Assembly: GCF_900626285.1 (NCBI RefSeq)
Contig: NZ_LR131147.1
Coordinates: forward strand, 2,239,704 to 2,303,703
Origin: Intestinimonas massiliensis (ex Afouda et al. 2020)
Lineage (GTDB): Bacteria > Bacillota > Clostridia > Oscillospirales > Oscillospiraceae
DNA length: 64,000 nucleotides
Reading direction: 5' to 3'
Under the pieces are notes generated by a model that did not search any database, was not told where the DNA came from, and saw nothing but the letters and a program-made list of their open reading frames with translations. A program made the position numbers and the translations under genes. Positions 16,218 to 24,658 of the stretch are shown here, one piece after another; within the stretch, counting starts at the first letter, position 1, and every line of letters starts with the position of its first letter.

Positions 16218-18107
16218 TCAAGCCTCATTCAGCTCCATTACAGCCTGGAACAGGCGGTAGATGGCAATGTAGGACTGCTCACGGGTGTAGGTGCCCAGGG
16301 GGGAGAAGTTGTTGCTGCCGGTGCCGCTCATGACGTTGATCTGATAGACGAAGTTCACCGCGTCGGTGAACCATACGCCCACCTTGTCGCCGTCGGCGAA
16401 GCTGGCGCTCTCCACCTTGCTGGTGTCCATGCCCAGTACCTTGGCCGAGCGCATCAGGAAGGCGGCGGCCTCCTGACGGGTGATGGTGGCGTAGGGGTCA
16501 AACACGCCGTTGCCCCGGCCGGAGACAATGCCCAGAGCGTAGGCGGCGATGGCGTTGGAGTTGGTGGTGTCCTTGAAGGGGTACTCATCGATCCAGGCGT
16601 ACAGGTCCTTGCCGGTCTGCTTCAGCACGATGTCCTCGATGTCCTGGTCCAGCACTTCCTCCAGGGCCTGGATGGTCAGGTCACAGAACTCGTCCCGGTT
16701 GATGTTGTTCAGGTACAGGTTCTGCAGATAGGTGGGCACCAGGTTCTCCTCGATGGCGGCGGTGACCTCGGCGTAGGCCCAGGAATCCATCTCACTCTGG
16801 GCGGGCAGGGGAGGCAGATACTCGATGTGGCCGTAGCCGTACTTGCCGTTCTCCTGGATGACCACGTACTCGTCAGGCTGGTAGACCACCTGGGTGCCGT
16901 CGGGCTGCACCAGGAAGTAGACGGAGGGATCCAGCTTGTCGGCGCCCTCAATGTCCTTGCCGGTGCGGTCGATCAGGAAGGCCTTGGTGCCGTCGTAGGC
17001 CACCGCCATGCCCATGTTGAAGCCGGAGGCGTTGGCATACTGGGCGGGAATGACCACCGCGCCCGTCTCGTCCAGATAGCCGTACTTGCCGTTCTGCTTA
17101 AAGACGATGAGACCCTCGTTCATGGGCCACAGCTCATCGTACTGGAAGGGGATGACGGTCTGATTGGACTTGTTGACGGCGCCGTACTTGCCGTCCTTCT
17201 GCACCATGGCCAGACCGGTGTCGCCGAAGAGCCGGTAGGTGGCGTTGACGCCGGAGTAGTAGTAGGCGGTGTACTGGGGCTGGATGACCCAGTTGAAGCT
17301 GGTATCCATAAAGCCCAGCTTGTAGGTCTCGGTATATTCAGAGGCGTCCGCCGTGGCCTGCCACACCGGAGCCAGGCCCTGGTTGAAGGGCAGGGTGTTG
17401 GAGATATAGCGGAAGTCCTGCACCGTGCTGCCCCACTCGTCGGTGGTCTGGGGGCCGAAGTATTCGTACTCGTCAAACAGCTTCACGGTGTTGCCCTGGG
17501 CGTCCATGTAGCCCGGGTAGCCCATGCCGTAGTCCCAGCCGGGGATCAGACCCTCGTTCAGAGGGCCGGTGGGGTAGAGGTCGGTGTCCAGGGACAGACC
17601 GTCGGTGCCGAACATGGAGCTGTCATAGCCCAGGTCCAGGAAGAGCAGGCCGTTGTGGAAGAACACCAGGCTGTCCGCATCCAGATCCTCCGGATACGCG
17701 GTGACCTGCTCCTGGTCGCCGAAGGAATAGCGCAGGGGGGTATAGCTGCCGCTGCGGTCCACAAAGCCCAGCTTGTACGCCTCATAGGCGTATTCACCCT
17801 CGCCCTCGGTGGTCAGAGTGGCCACCACCGCCTTGCCCTCATTGAACGCCAGGGCCAGATCGTACTGGAAGGGGATCACGGTCTTGCCGGTCTCGTCGAT
17901 GTAGCCCCACTTGCCGTTCTGCTTCACCGCCGCCAGGCCCTCGTTGAAGGAGCCGGCGTCCTCATACTTGGGGGAAATGAATTCGCTGTAGGTCAGTACG
18001 CCCCGCTCCGGAGACTCGTCCCCGGCGGCCAGGGCCCCGGGGAGCAGGGAGAGGGTCAGACAGAGCGCCAGACCGGCCGCTGCCATACGCTTGGTCGTTT
18101 GCTTCAT
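16218..18107 (-). CDS. WG-repeat and SLH-domain surface protein
   Basis: Secreted protein of 629 residues. A signal peptide (MKQTTKRMAAAGLALCLTLS, then LLPGALAAG) is followed by at least six WG repeats of the GKWGYIDETGKTVIPFQYD type, spread between about residues 45 and 430. Three SLH-like segments make up the C-terminus, from about residue 450 to the end (including GNGVFDPYATITRQEAAAFL and NNFSPLGTYTREQSY). SLH domains bind pyruvylated secondary wall polymer, so the WG part is likely displayed outside; its ligand is unknown. The start ATG at 18107 has AAGGAAG six bases upstream; an ATG two codons earlier overlaps that site. Confidence 0.88.
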   Translation of the reverse strand: MKQTTKRMAAAGLALCLTLSLLPGALAAGDESPERGVLTYSEFISPKYEDAGSFNEGLAAVKQNGKWGYIDETGKTVIPFQYDLALAFNEGKAVVATLTTEGEGEYAYEAYKLGFVDRSGSYTPLRYSFGDQEQVTAYPEDLDADSLVFFHNGLLFLDLGYDSSMFGTDGLSLDTDLYPTGPLNEGLIPGWDYGMGYPGYMDAQGNTVKLFDEYEYFGPQTTDEWGSTVQDFRYISNTLPFNQGLAPVWQATADASEYTETYKLGFMDTSFNWVIQPQYTAYYYSGVNATYRLFGDTGLAMVQKDGKYGAVNKSNQTVIPFQYDELWPMNEGLIVFKQNGKYGYLDETGAVVIPAQYANASGFNMGMAVAYDGTKAFLIDRTGKDIEGADKLDPSVYFLVQPDGTQVVYQPDEYVVIQENGKYGYGHIEYLPPLPAQSEMDSWAYAEVTAAIEENLVPTYLQNLYLNNINRDEFCDLTIQALEEVLDQDIEDIVLKQTGKDLYAWIDEYPFKDTTNSNAIAAYALGIVSGRGNGVFDPYATITRQEAAAFLMRSAKVLGMDTSKVESASFADGDKVGVWFTDAVNFVYQINVMSGTGSNNFSPLGTYTREQSYIAIYRLFQAVMELNEA

Positions 18108-18213
18108 GTGCATCTTCCTTTCTTCCTTCGCAGCGCGAAATATTAGACAACTAAAAGTATAGAACAGGAAGGAAGGGAAGTCAATGGAGGGTGCGGTACA
18201 ATTTTCCCAGGTA

Positions 18214-18250
18214 AAAAAACCGGCGGAGCCATTTGGCTCCGCCGGCAGAA
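18214..18250 (-). terminator. Terminator of aspS
   Basis: A perfect 11-bp stem CCGGCGGAGCC with a short ATTT/AAAT loop (18220-18245), followed on the minus strand by TTTTTTT. It ends the hisS-SLH-aspS transcript. Confidence 0.85.
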
Positions 18251-18253
18251 AAC

Positions 18254-20047
18254 TTATTCGTCTTCTTCCTTCTTGGTGCACACGATGTTCAGCTCGTCCA
18301 GCTGCTGCTGGGTGACGAAGCTGGGAGCGCCCATCATCAGGTCCTGGGCGTTCTTGTTCATGGGGAAGGGGATGATCTCCCGGATGGAATCCTCCCCGGC
18401 CAGCAGCATGACCATCCGGTCCACGCCGGGGGCGATGCCGGCGTGGGGGGGCGCGCCGTAGGTGAAGGCGTTGTACATGGCGGGGAACTTGGCCTTCACG
18501 TCGTCCTCACCCAGCCGAACCAGCTGGAAGGCCTCGATCATGATCTCGGGGTCGTGGTTCCGCACGGCGCCGGAGGACAGCTCCACGCCGTTGCACACCA
18601 GGTCGTACTGGAAGGCGGTGATGGACAGAGGGTCCACCTCGCCGGCAGCAGCTTTCTTCAGGATCTCTAGGCCGCCGTTGGGCATGGAGAAGGGGTTGTG
18701 GCAGAACTCCAGCTCACCGGACTCCTCGCCGATCTCGTACATGGGGAAGTCCACGATCCAGCAGAACTCGTACCGCTCCTTGTCCATGTGGTTGGGGCAG
18801 AAATTGCCCAGCTTGGTGCGCAGCACGCCGGCGGTCTTCTGGGCAGCCAGCAGCTTGCCGGCGGTCAGGCCCACGAAGCAGCCCTTCTCCAGACCCAGAG
18901 CCTGTACAACGGCGTCCTTGATGGGCTGGACGAACTTGGCAATGCCGCCCACGATCTCGCCGTTCTCGTCGTAGCGGAACCAGTAGGCCTTCTCGCCCGC
19001 CTGGACCTCCACGTCGGCGCACAGCTTGTCGATCTGCTTGCGGGTGCCCTCAAAGCCGGTGACCACCACGGCCTTGACGGTGTTGCCCTCAAAGGGACCG
19101 AAGCCGCAGCCCGCCAGCACCTCGGTGGCGTCCTGCACCACCAGGTCGATGCGCAGGTCGGGCTTGTCGGAGCCGTACTTGTCCATGGCATCCAGGTAGG
19201 AGATCCGCTGGAAGGGGGCCTCAGAGGCCACGTTGTAGGTGCCGAACTTGGCGAAGATGGGGGGCAGCACGTCCTCCAGCACGGCGAACACGTCCTCCTG
19301 ACCGGCAAAGGCCATCTCCATGTCCAGCTGGTAGAACTCGCCGGGGGAGCGGTCGCCCCGGGCGTCCTCGTCCCGGAAGCAGGGGGCGATCTGGAAGTAC
19401 TTGTCGAAGCCGGAGGCCATCAGCAGCTGCTTGAACTGCTGGGGCGCCTGGGGCAGGGCGTAGAACTTGCCGGGGTGCTTCCGGCTGGGCACCAGATAGT
19501 CCCGGGCGCCCTCGGGGGAGGAGGCGGTCAGGATGGGGGTGGTGATCTCCATGAAGCCGTGGTCGATCATGGAGGCCCGCAGGGCGGCCACCACCTGGGA
19601 GCGGAGGATGATGTTGTTCTTCACCGCCGGGTTGCGCAGGTCCAGGTAGCGGTACTTCAGCCGCTGGGTCTCGTCGGCCTCCCGGCTGCGGTTGATCTGG
19701 AAGGGCAGCTCGTTGTGGCGGCAGCGGCCCAGCACCTCGATCTTCTCGGGCACCACCTCGATGTCGCCGGTGGGCAGCTTGGGGTTCTTGCTGTCCCGCT
19801 CCCGCACCACGCCGGTGACGGAAATGGCGGACTCCTTGTTCAGGGCTTTAATGGCCTTGACCATCTCCTCAGTCTCAGCCACCACCTGGGTGGTGCCGTA
19901 GAAGTCCCGCAGCACCAGGAAGCCAAGGTTGGCGCCCACTTCCCGGAAGTTCTCCAGGAAGCCCGCCAGGGTGACGGTCTGGCCCACATGCTCCATCCGG
20001 AGCTCCCCACAGGAGTGGGTGCGGTAGTGGGTACGCACGTTGTCCAT
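18254..20047 (-). CDS. aspS: Aspartyl-tRNA synthetase
   Basis: Class IIb synthetase of 597 residues. The N-terminal OB-fold binds the anticodon (GQTVTLAGFLENFRE near residue 22); the catalytic core has motif 2 (FRDEDARGDRSPGEFYQLD near 218), a bacterial-type GAD insertion (about 290-410) and motif 3 (GIAPGVDRMVMLL near 540). It lies 51 bp downstream of an SLH gene and should belong to the hisS operon. Whether it is discriminating or also charges tRNA-Asn depends on an amidotransferase not seen here. Confidence 0.97.
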   Translation of the reverse strand: MDNVRTHYRTHSCGELRMEHVGQTVTLAGFLENFREVGANLGFLVLRDFYGTTQVVAETEEMVKAIKALNKESAISVTGVVRERDSKNPKLPTGDIEVVPEKIEVLGRCRHNELPFQINRSREADETQRLKYRYLDLRNPAVKNNIILRSQVVAALRASMIDHGFMEITTPILTASSPEGARDYLVPSRKHPGKFYALPQAPQQFKQLLMASGFDKYFQIAPCFRDEDARGDRSPGEFYQLDMEMAFAGQEDVFAVLEDVLPPIFAKFGTYNVASEAPFQRISYLDAMDKYGSDKPDLRIDLVVQDATEVLAGCGFGPFEGNTVKAVVVTGFEGTRKQIDKLCADVEVQAGEKAYWFRYDENGEIVGGIAKFVQPIKDAVVQALGLEKGCFVGLTAGKLLAAQKTAGVLRTKLGNFCPNHMDKERYEFCWIVDFPMYEIGEESGELEFCHNPFSMPNGGLEILKKAAAGEVDPLSITAFQYDLVCNGVELSSGAVRNHDPEIMIEAFQLVRLGEDDVKAKFPAMYNAFTYGAPPHAGIAPGVDRMVMLLAGEDSIREIIPFPMNKNAQDLMMGAPSFVTQQQLDELNIVCTKKEEDE

Positions 20048-20098
20048 GAAAAATCAACTCCAAATCGTAATTAAAGCATGAGATATAACAAATTGAAA

Positions 20099-21034
20099 TC
20101 AGAAATTGCCCTTCAGATCCAGGTACCGGCTGTAATACACCTGTACGTCAAAGCTCTGATACAGGGCGGTGCCGTCCTTCTTGGTGACCCCGAAGTGGTC
20201 CAGGGCGGTATCCTTCACGTAGTCCAGGAACGCCACGCCGTCCACGGTGTTGAACCAGTTGAACTCCATGCCCTGGGCGGCGCAGTCGGCCTCCAGGCCG
20301 TCAATGAGCCCCTGAACGTAGGGCAGGTACTGCCCGGCGGTGGTGCCGTTGGTGAACAGCACGTCAGAAGGTTTAAGGTAAGCGGCGGTAAACATGGTGT
20401 AGTCGGCGGGGGTGAAGGTCTCCCGCAGCTGGGGCCGGGCCACCCGGGCCACCAGAGCGGCGGTCTCCGCCCGGGTCAGGCTCCTGTCCGGAGCGAAGGT
20501 GCCCCAGCCGTCCACGCCGGTGAGGATGCCCGCGTTGTAGAAGCGGAGCACGGTGGCGTCGTCGGTGTCGGGCAGGGTGGTGATACTGTTGATGGGGGAG
20601 AGCATGTCCGCCGGAATCACGCCCCCCATGAGGGTAAGCAGCTCCAGCCGGGTGGCGGCCTTCTCCGGGTCGGGCACGTCGATGCCCAGCTTTTCCAGGT
20701 AGGTCACGTAGGAGAAGTACCAGGGCAGGGTCTCTCCGGCGGCGGGGGTAGCCATGGGGATAGCCTCCCCGGTGATGGCCTCGTTCATCCGGGCGGCGAT
20801 GGCGGCCACCTCGCCCACGGTGAGGATCTTGTCGGGGGCGAAGCCGGCGTCGGTGCCGGTGATAAGCCCCACCTCATAGCACACCTGGGCGGCGTCGGCG
20901 TACCAGGCGGTGGCGGCTACGTCGGAGTAGCCAGGGTAGGTGTTCTTGTCGGGGAAAGCCTCCTGGGGGGTGACGGCGGCGGCGGAGCCCACCGTCAGGG
21001 CGGCGGCGAGCATGAGAGCGGCCAGTTTTTTCAT
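20099..21034 (-). CDS. SLH-domain secreted protein inside the hisS-aspS operon
   Basis: A 311-residue protein with a cleavable signal peptide (MKKLAALMLAAALTVGSAAA) and two to three SLH repeats: YSDVAATAWYADAAQVCYEV with GLITGTDAGFAPDKILTVGE (about 37-75), a degenerate central one, and FYNAGILTGVDGWGTFAPDRS with LTRAETAALVARVARP (about 170-205). The remaining 100 residues have no recognised domain. It resembles the SLH protein encoded at 24659-25618 in layout (SLH, spacer, SLH with VARP/LIRPEL endings), so the two are likely paralogs. An exported surface protein between two tRNA synthetase genes is unexpected. Confidence 0.88.
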   Translation of the reverse strand: MKKLAALMLAAALTVGSAAAVTPQEAFPDKNTYPGYSDVAATAWYADAAQVCYEVGLITGTDAGFAPDKILTVGEVAAIAARMNEAITGEAIPMATPAAGETLPWYFSYVTYLEKLGIDVPDPEKAATRLELLTLMGGVIPADMLSPINSITTLPDTDDATVLRFYNAGILTGVDGWGTFAPDRSLTRAETAALVARVARPQLRETFTPADYTMFTAAYLKPSDVLFTNGTTAGQYLPYVQGLIDGLEADCAAQGMEFNWFNTVDGVAFLDYVKDTALDHFGVTKKDGTALYQSFDVQVYYSRYLDLKGNF

Positions 21035-21094
21035 GGAACGTTCCTCCTAGCAGTAATGGTGATCTTTAGACGGCAGGGGAGGGGGAAAGTTCCA

Positions 21095-22447
21095 TTAAAC
21101 CTGGGGCTCGGTAATGGGGGTGCCGGCCGCCCGGCCGGCCAGCCCGGCCTGCACCAGGGCCACGGCCTCCGCCGGGATGAGGGTGTTCTGTTCCCCGGTG
21201 GTCAGGTCCTTCACCGTCACCTTGCCCTGGGCGATCTCGTCCTCGCCCAGGAAGGCGGCGTAGGGGATGGCCAGCTTGTCGGCGTAGGACAGTTTTTGCT
21301 TGAACTTCTTCTTCTCGCAGTGGAGCTGGGCCCGCACCCCCGCCTCCCGCAGGGCGGTGGCGAAGGAGATGGCGGGGGCCAGATCCGCCGTCATGGGCAG
21401 AATGAGTACGTCCGCCGGGGCGGTGACCAGGTTGTCGTTCAGGTAGCCCTGGGCCTCCAGCACGGAGAACAGACGGGTGAGGCCGATGGAAATTCCAACT
21501 CCGGGGAGTTGTTTATCAGTATAATATTCCGCTAAGTTATCATACCGGCCGCCGGAGCAGATGGAGCCCACCTCCGGGTGGTCCAGCATGACGGTCTCGT
21601 ACACGGTGCCGGTGTAGTAGTCCAGGCCCCGGGCGATGGTGAGGTCCACCATAAAGTGGTCCTCGGGCACGCCGAAGGCGGACAGGTAGTTCACCACGGT
21701 GGTCAGCTCGCTGACGCCCTGGTCGAAGAGCTCGTTCCTGCCCTTGAAGGGCTCCAGGGCGGCCATGGGGTCGTCGGCCGCCAGCAGGGCCAGCAGGGAA
21801 TCCGCAGCCTCAGCGGGCACGTTGAAATCGTCCACCAGGATGGCCTTTACCTTCTCGGCGCCGATCTTCTCCAGCTTGTCGATGGTGCGCATCACGTCGC
21901 CGGCCTGCTCCTCCAGGCCCAGGATGGCGAACAGGCCGTTGAGGACTTTCCGGTTGTTCACCCGGATCTTGAACCGGTTCAGGCCCAGGGCGGTGAAGGT
22001 CTTGTAGATGATGGAGGGGATCTCCGCCTCGTTGATGATGTCCAGGGCGCCGTCGCCGATGACGTCGATGTCCGCCTGGTAGAACTCCCGGTAACGGCCC
22101 TTCTGGGCGCGCTCGCCCCGGTAGACCTTGGCGATCTGGAACCGCCGGAAGGGGAAGGTGAGCTCATTCTGATGGAGGGCCACATACTTGGCCAGGGGAA
22201 CCGTCAGGTCAAACCGCAGGGCCAGGTCGGTGTCCCCCTTCTGGAAACGGTAGATCTGTTTCTCGGTCTCGCCGCCGCCCTTGGCCAGCAGCACTTCGGA
22301 CGCCTCCACCGCGGGGGTGTCCAGGGGGGTGAAGCCGTAGAGGGAATAGCTTTTGCGCAGAATATCCACCATCCGGTCGAACTGCACCTGCCGGGCGGGC
22401 AGCAGCTCCATGAAGCCGGAGAGGGTGCGGGGTTTTACCTGAGCCAT
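21095..22447 (-). CDS. hisS: Histidyl-tRNA synthetase
   Basis: Class II synthetase of 450 residues that charges tRNA-His. Visible features are FRRFQIAKVYRGERAQKGRYREF (motif 2 region, read in parts near residue 105), the family block LDYYTGTVYE near 270 with GSICSGGRYDNLA, and the C-terminal anticodon-binding domain from about residue 345. The ATG at 22447 follows AAAGGAG. It is the first gene of a likely hisS-SLH-aspS operon and is preceded by its own promoter and a short leader with an intrinsic terminator and an overlapping alternative hairpin, suggesting attenuation. HisZ can look similar, but the motif set and context fit HisS. Confidence 0.95.
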   Translation of the reverse strand: MAQVKPRTLSGFMELLPARQVQFDRMVDILRKSYSLYGFTPLDTPAVEASEVLLAKGGGETEKQIYRFQKGDTDLALRFDLTVPLAKYVALHQNELTFPFRRFQIAKVYRGERAQKGRYREFYQADIDVIGDGALDIINEAEIPSIIYKTFTALGLNRFKIRVNNRKVLNGLFAILGLEEQAGDVMRTIDKLEKIGAEKVKAILVDDFNVPAEAADSLLALLAADDPMAALEPFKGRNELFDQGVSELTTVVNYLSAFGVPEDHFMVDLTIARGLDYYTGTVYETVMLDHPEVGSICSGGRYDNLAEYYTDKQLPGVGISIGLTRLFSVLEAQGYLNDNLVTAPADVLILPMTADLAPAISFATALREAGVRAQLHCEKKKFKQKLSYADKLAIPYAAFLGEDEIAQGKVTVKDLTTGEQNTLIPAEAVALVQAGLAGRAAGTPITEPQV

Positions 22448-22472
22448 AGTAACGCTCCTTTATTAAGAAAGT

Positions 22473-22546
22473 AAAAAAGGCGCTCCCGTCCCTTGTCACG
22501 GGACGAAAGCGCCTGCTTTCGCTGTGTGGGCGGTAGTCCGCTAGCA
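22473..22546 (-). promoter_or_regulatory. Attenuator-like leader of hisS
   Basis: The roughly 70-nt leader holds a terminator, GGCGC...GTCCC pairing 22513-22479 followed by six T's (22478-22473), and an alternative hairpin CGAAAGC-AGGC-GCTTTCG (22521-22504) that uses the same GCGCTTTCG segment. The two are mutually exclusive. The leader is too short for a T-box and lacks the T-box sequence, so the controlling signal is unknown. Confidence 0.6.
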
Positions 22547-22575
22547 ATCGTATGCCAAAAACGGCCAAATGTCAA
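22547..22575 (-). promoter_or_regulatory. Promoter of hisS
   Basis: Consensus -35 TTGACA (22575-22570), 17-bp spacer, TACGAT (22552-22547). It lies just after the mgsA stop codon. Confidence 0.8.
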
Positions 22576-22590
22576 TGAATTTCCGAAAAA

Positions 22591-23007
22591 TCAGGCGGTA
22601 AAGGGCTTGGTTTTCGGGTTGACGATATCGCGCCAGTCCAGGTCGCCCCGCTCCAGGCCGTGGATCAGGATCTCGGCGGTGGCCACGTTGGTGGCGTAGG
22701 GTACGTTGTTCTGGTCGCACAGGCGGGTGATGTACTGCAGGTCCGCGTCCAGGTCGTTGGACTGGGGGTCGGAGAAAAACAGCACCATGTCGATCTCATT
22801 GTAAGCGATGCGGGCGCCGATCTGCTGGCTGCCTCCGTGCTCGTGGGAGAGGAAGAGCTGCACCGGCAGGCCTGTGGCCTCCGCTACCAGACGACCCGTC
22901 GTGTTGGTGGCACAGATCGTGTGCTTGGATAAAATGCCGCAGTAGGCGATACAGAACTGGACCATCAGCTCTTTCTTTCGATCATGGCTCATCAACGCGA
23001 TGTTCAT
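22591..23007 (-). CDS. mgsA: Methylglyoxal synthase
   Basis: Converts dihydroxyacetone phosphate to methylglyoxal and phosphate, a phosphate-releasing bypass of lower glycolysis. The 138-residue protein has the family blocks IALMSHDRKK at the start, TNTTGRL near 39, SHEHGGSQQIGARIA near 53, and DMVLFFSDPQ near 73 with the catalytic Asp. The length is typical for Firmicutes. It follows minD by 36 bp on the same strand and is probably co-transcribed with it; hisS starts from its own promoter immediately downstream. Confidence 0.95.
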   Translation of the reverse strand: MNIALMSHDRKKELMVQFCIAYCGILSKHTICATNTTGRLVAEATGLPVQLFLSHEHGGSQQIGARIAYNEIDMVLFFSDPQSNDLDADLQYITRLCDQNNVPYATNVATAEILIHGLERGDLDWRDIVNPKTKPFTA

Positions 23008-23043
23008 AAATTCATCCTCTCTTTTCCATAGTAAGAATAAGTA

Positions 23044-23784
23044 TTATCGGATCCGCATGAGGGGCGTTTTCTGCCCCAGCAGGCGTTTGGCGATGTTCAG
23101 ATAGGCTGTGGCTGCGCCCCGGTTGGCGTACAGGATCAGCGGCTGTTCCCGGTTGGCGCACAGCATCACCTGGGGATCCTCCGGCACGATGCCCAGCAAA
23201 GGCAGACCGGCGGCGTCCATGGCGTCGTCGATGGTGGTGTGCAGGCGGCGCAGCAGCTTGGGCTGTACCCGGTTGACCACCAGATGGATCCGGGGAACCG
23301 TGCCCCGCAGCAGGGTAACCGTCCGCTGGGCGTCCCGCAGAGCGGAGGAATCGGTGGTGGATACCACGATGGCCCGGTCGGCGCCGCAGCAGGCCAGCCG
23401 GAACCCCTCTCCCAGTCCCGCCGGGGAATCCATCAGAATAAAGTCATACTGTCCTTTGGCCTGCCGGATCAGGTCCCGCATGGCGTGCTCGCTCAGGGGC
23501 TCGGCCGGCAGGGTCACCGGCGCGGTGATCAGGCTCAGACCCTGGATCACCGGGTGGGGCACCGCCGCCTTCTCCAGAGGGCAGCGTCCGCACAGCACAT
23601 CGGTAAAATCCATCAGCGCCCGGTCGCTGAGCCCCAGGCTCAGGTCCAGGTTCCGCAGACCGATATCCATATCGATGCACAGCACCTTTTTCCCCAGGGC
23701 CGCCAGGCAGGAACCCATGCCGGCGGTGAGGGAGGTCTTGCCCGTGCCGCCCTTACCGGAGGTGATGACGATTGCAGTGGACAT
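23044..23784 (-). CDS. minD: Septum site-determining ATPase MinD
   Basis: ParA/MinD-type ATPase, 246 residues, with the deviant Walker A GKGGTGKTS at residues 10-18, switch I Asp in DMDIGLRNLD and switch II DSPAG near 112. The C-terminus (AKRLLGQKTPLMRIR) is amphipathic and basic, as needed for membrane attachment in MinD. The ATG at 23784 follows a GGAG site; six extra codons upstream in the open frame are unlikely. No minC or minE is adjacent, so an orphan MinD/FlhG-like role is an alternative. It has its own promoter upstream. Confidence 0.8.
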   Translation of the reverse strand: MSTAIVITSGKGGTGKTSLTAGMGSCLAALGKKVLCIDMDIGLRNLDLSLGLSDRALMDFTDVLCGRCPLEKAAVPHPVIQGLSLITAPVTLPAEPLSEHAMRDLIRQAKGQYDFILMDSPAGLGEGFRLACCGADRAIVVSTTDSSALRDAQRTVTLLRGTVPRIHLVVNRVQPKLLRRLHTTIDDAMDAAGLPLLGIVPEDPQVMLCANREQPLILYANRGAATAYLNIAKRLLGQKTPLMRIR

Positions 23785-23810
23785 AGGCACACTCCGTTTC
23801 AACTATCAAT

Positions 23811-23839
23811 ACCATATCATGGTTTCACAATAGAATCAA
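23811..23839 (-). promoter_or_regulatory. Promoter of minD-mgsA
   Basis: TTGATT (23839-23834), 17-bp spacer, TATGGT (23816-23811). Confidence 0.6.
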
Positions 23840-23873
23840 TCATTTTTTGTGCAAAGTGCGATAAAAATTCCCG

Positions 23874-24614
23874 CTATATGGGCACTTTCTGCATTTTCGC
23901 CCAACGGCGGGGGTAGCCCTTGGGGGTGGGAGCCACTTTTTCCACCACCACCACCCGATGGGTGACCTCTGTGCCCGGAATGGTGTAGTCCACCCGGGGG
24001 AGGAGACGGCCCCCCAGCTTGGAGATGGCCCGGGCGGCCTCCTCGGTCTCCGCTCCGCTGTCCACGCTCTTCATGGCCAGGAATCTGCCCCCTACCTTTA
24101 CATAAGGTAAGCACAGCTCGGCCAGAAGCTCCAGGGAGGCCACCGCCCGGGACACGGCAAAGTCGAAGCTGTCCCGGAAGCCGCTCTTCAGGGCCTGCTC
24201 CTCCGCTCTGGCGTGGAGGCAGGTCACATTGTCAAGCGAAAGCACTTCACAGACGGAGCTTAACCAGGTCACCCGCTTGCCCAGACTGTCCAGCAGGGTG
24301 AGGTCCAGGGAGGGCTCCAGGATCTTCAGGGGCAGACCGGGGAAGCCGGCGCCGGTGCCCACATCAATGAGGGTTTTATGGTGGAAATCCTCCCCGATGG
24401 TGAGCAGGGCGGCGGAGTCCAGGAAGTGGAGGTCCACCACCTGGTCGGGGTCGGTGATGGCGGTCAGGTTCATCACCTGGTTCTGCTCCAGTAGCAGACG
24501 CCCATATTCTGCCAATTGTTCGGCGCCGTTTGGGGTGTGGATACCCAGGGCGTCCAGCCCCTGCTGCAGCCGGGGGAGCTGAGGCAGGAAGTCGATAGGT
24601 TTTTCGTCGGGCAT
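23874..24614 (-). CDS. rsmG: 16S rRNA (guanine-527-N7)-methyltransferase
   Basis: SAM-dependent methyltransferase (GidB) that modifies G527 in the 530 loop of 16S rRNA. The 246-residue protein has the N-terminal LLLEQNQVMNLTAI block near residue 40, the SAM-binding motif DVGTGAGFPGLPLKI near 84, and VTCLHARAEE and VSRAVASLELL near 135-160; length and order match the family. In many Firmicutes rsmG lies with noc/parAB near the replication origin, which agrees with the genes located upstream here. Truncation is not evident. Confidence 0.96.
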   Translation of the reverse strand: MPDEKPIDFLPQLPRLQQGLDALGIHTPNGAEQLAEYGRLLLEQNQVMNLTAITDPDQVVDLHFLDSAALLTIGEDFHHKTLIDVGTGAGFPGLPLKILEPSLDLTLLDSLGKRVTWLSSVCEVLSLDNVTCLHARAEEQALKSGFRDSFDFAVSRAVASLELLAELCLPYVKVGGRFLAMKSVDSGAETEEAARAISKLGGRLLPRVDYTIPGTEVTHRVVVVEKVAPTPKGYPRRWAKMQKVPI

Positions 24615-24658
24615 GGGTTTGGCTCCTTTTCAGAGACTGTTTCCGGAGGAAAAGCCGG

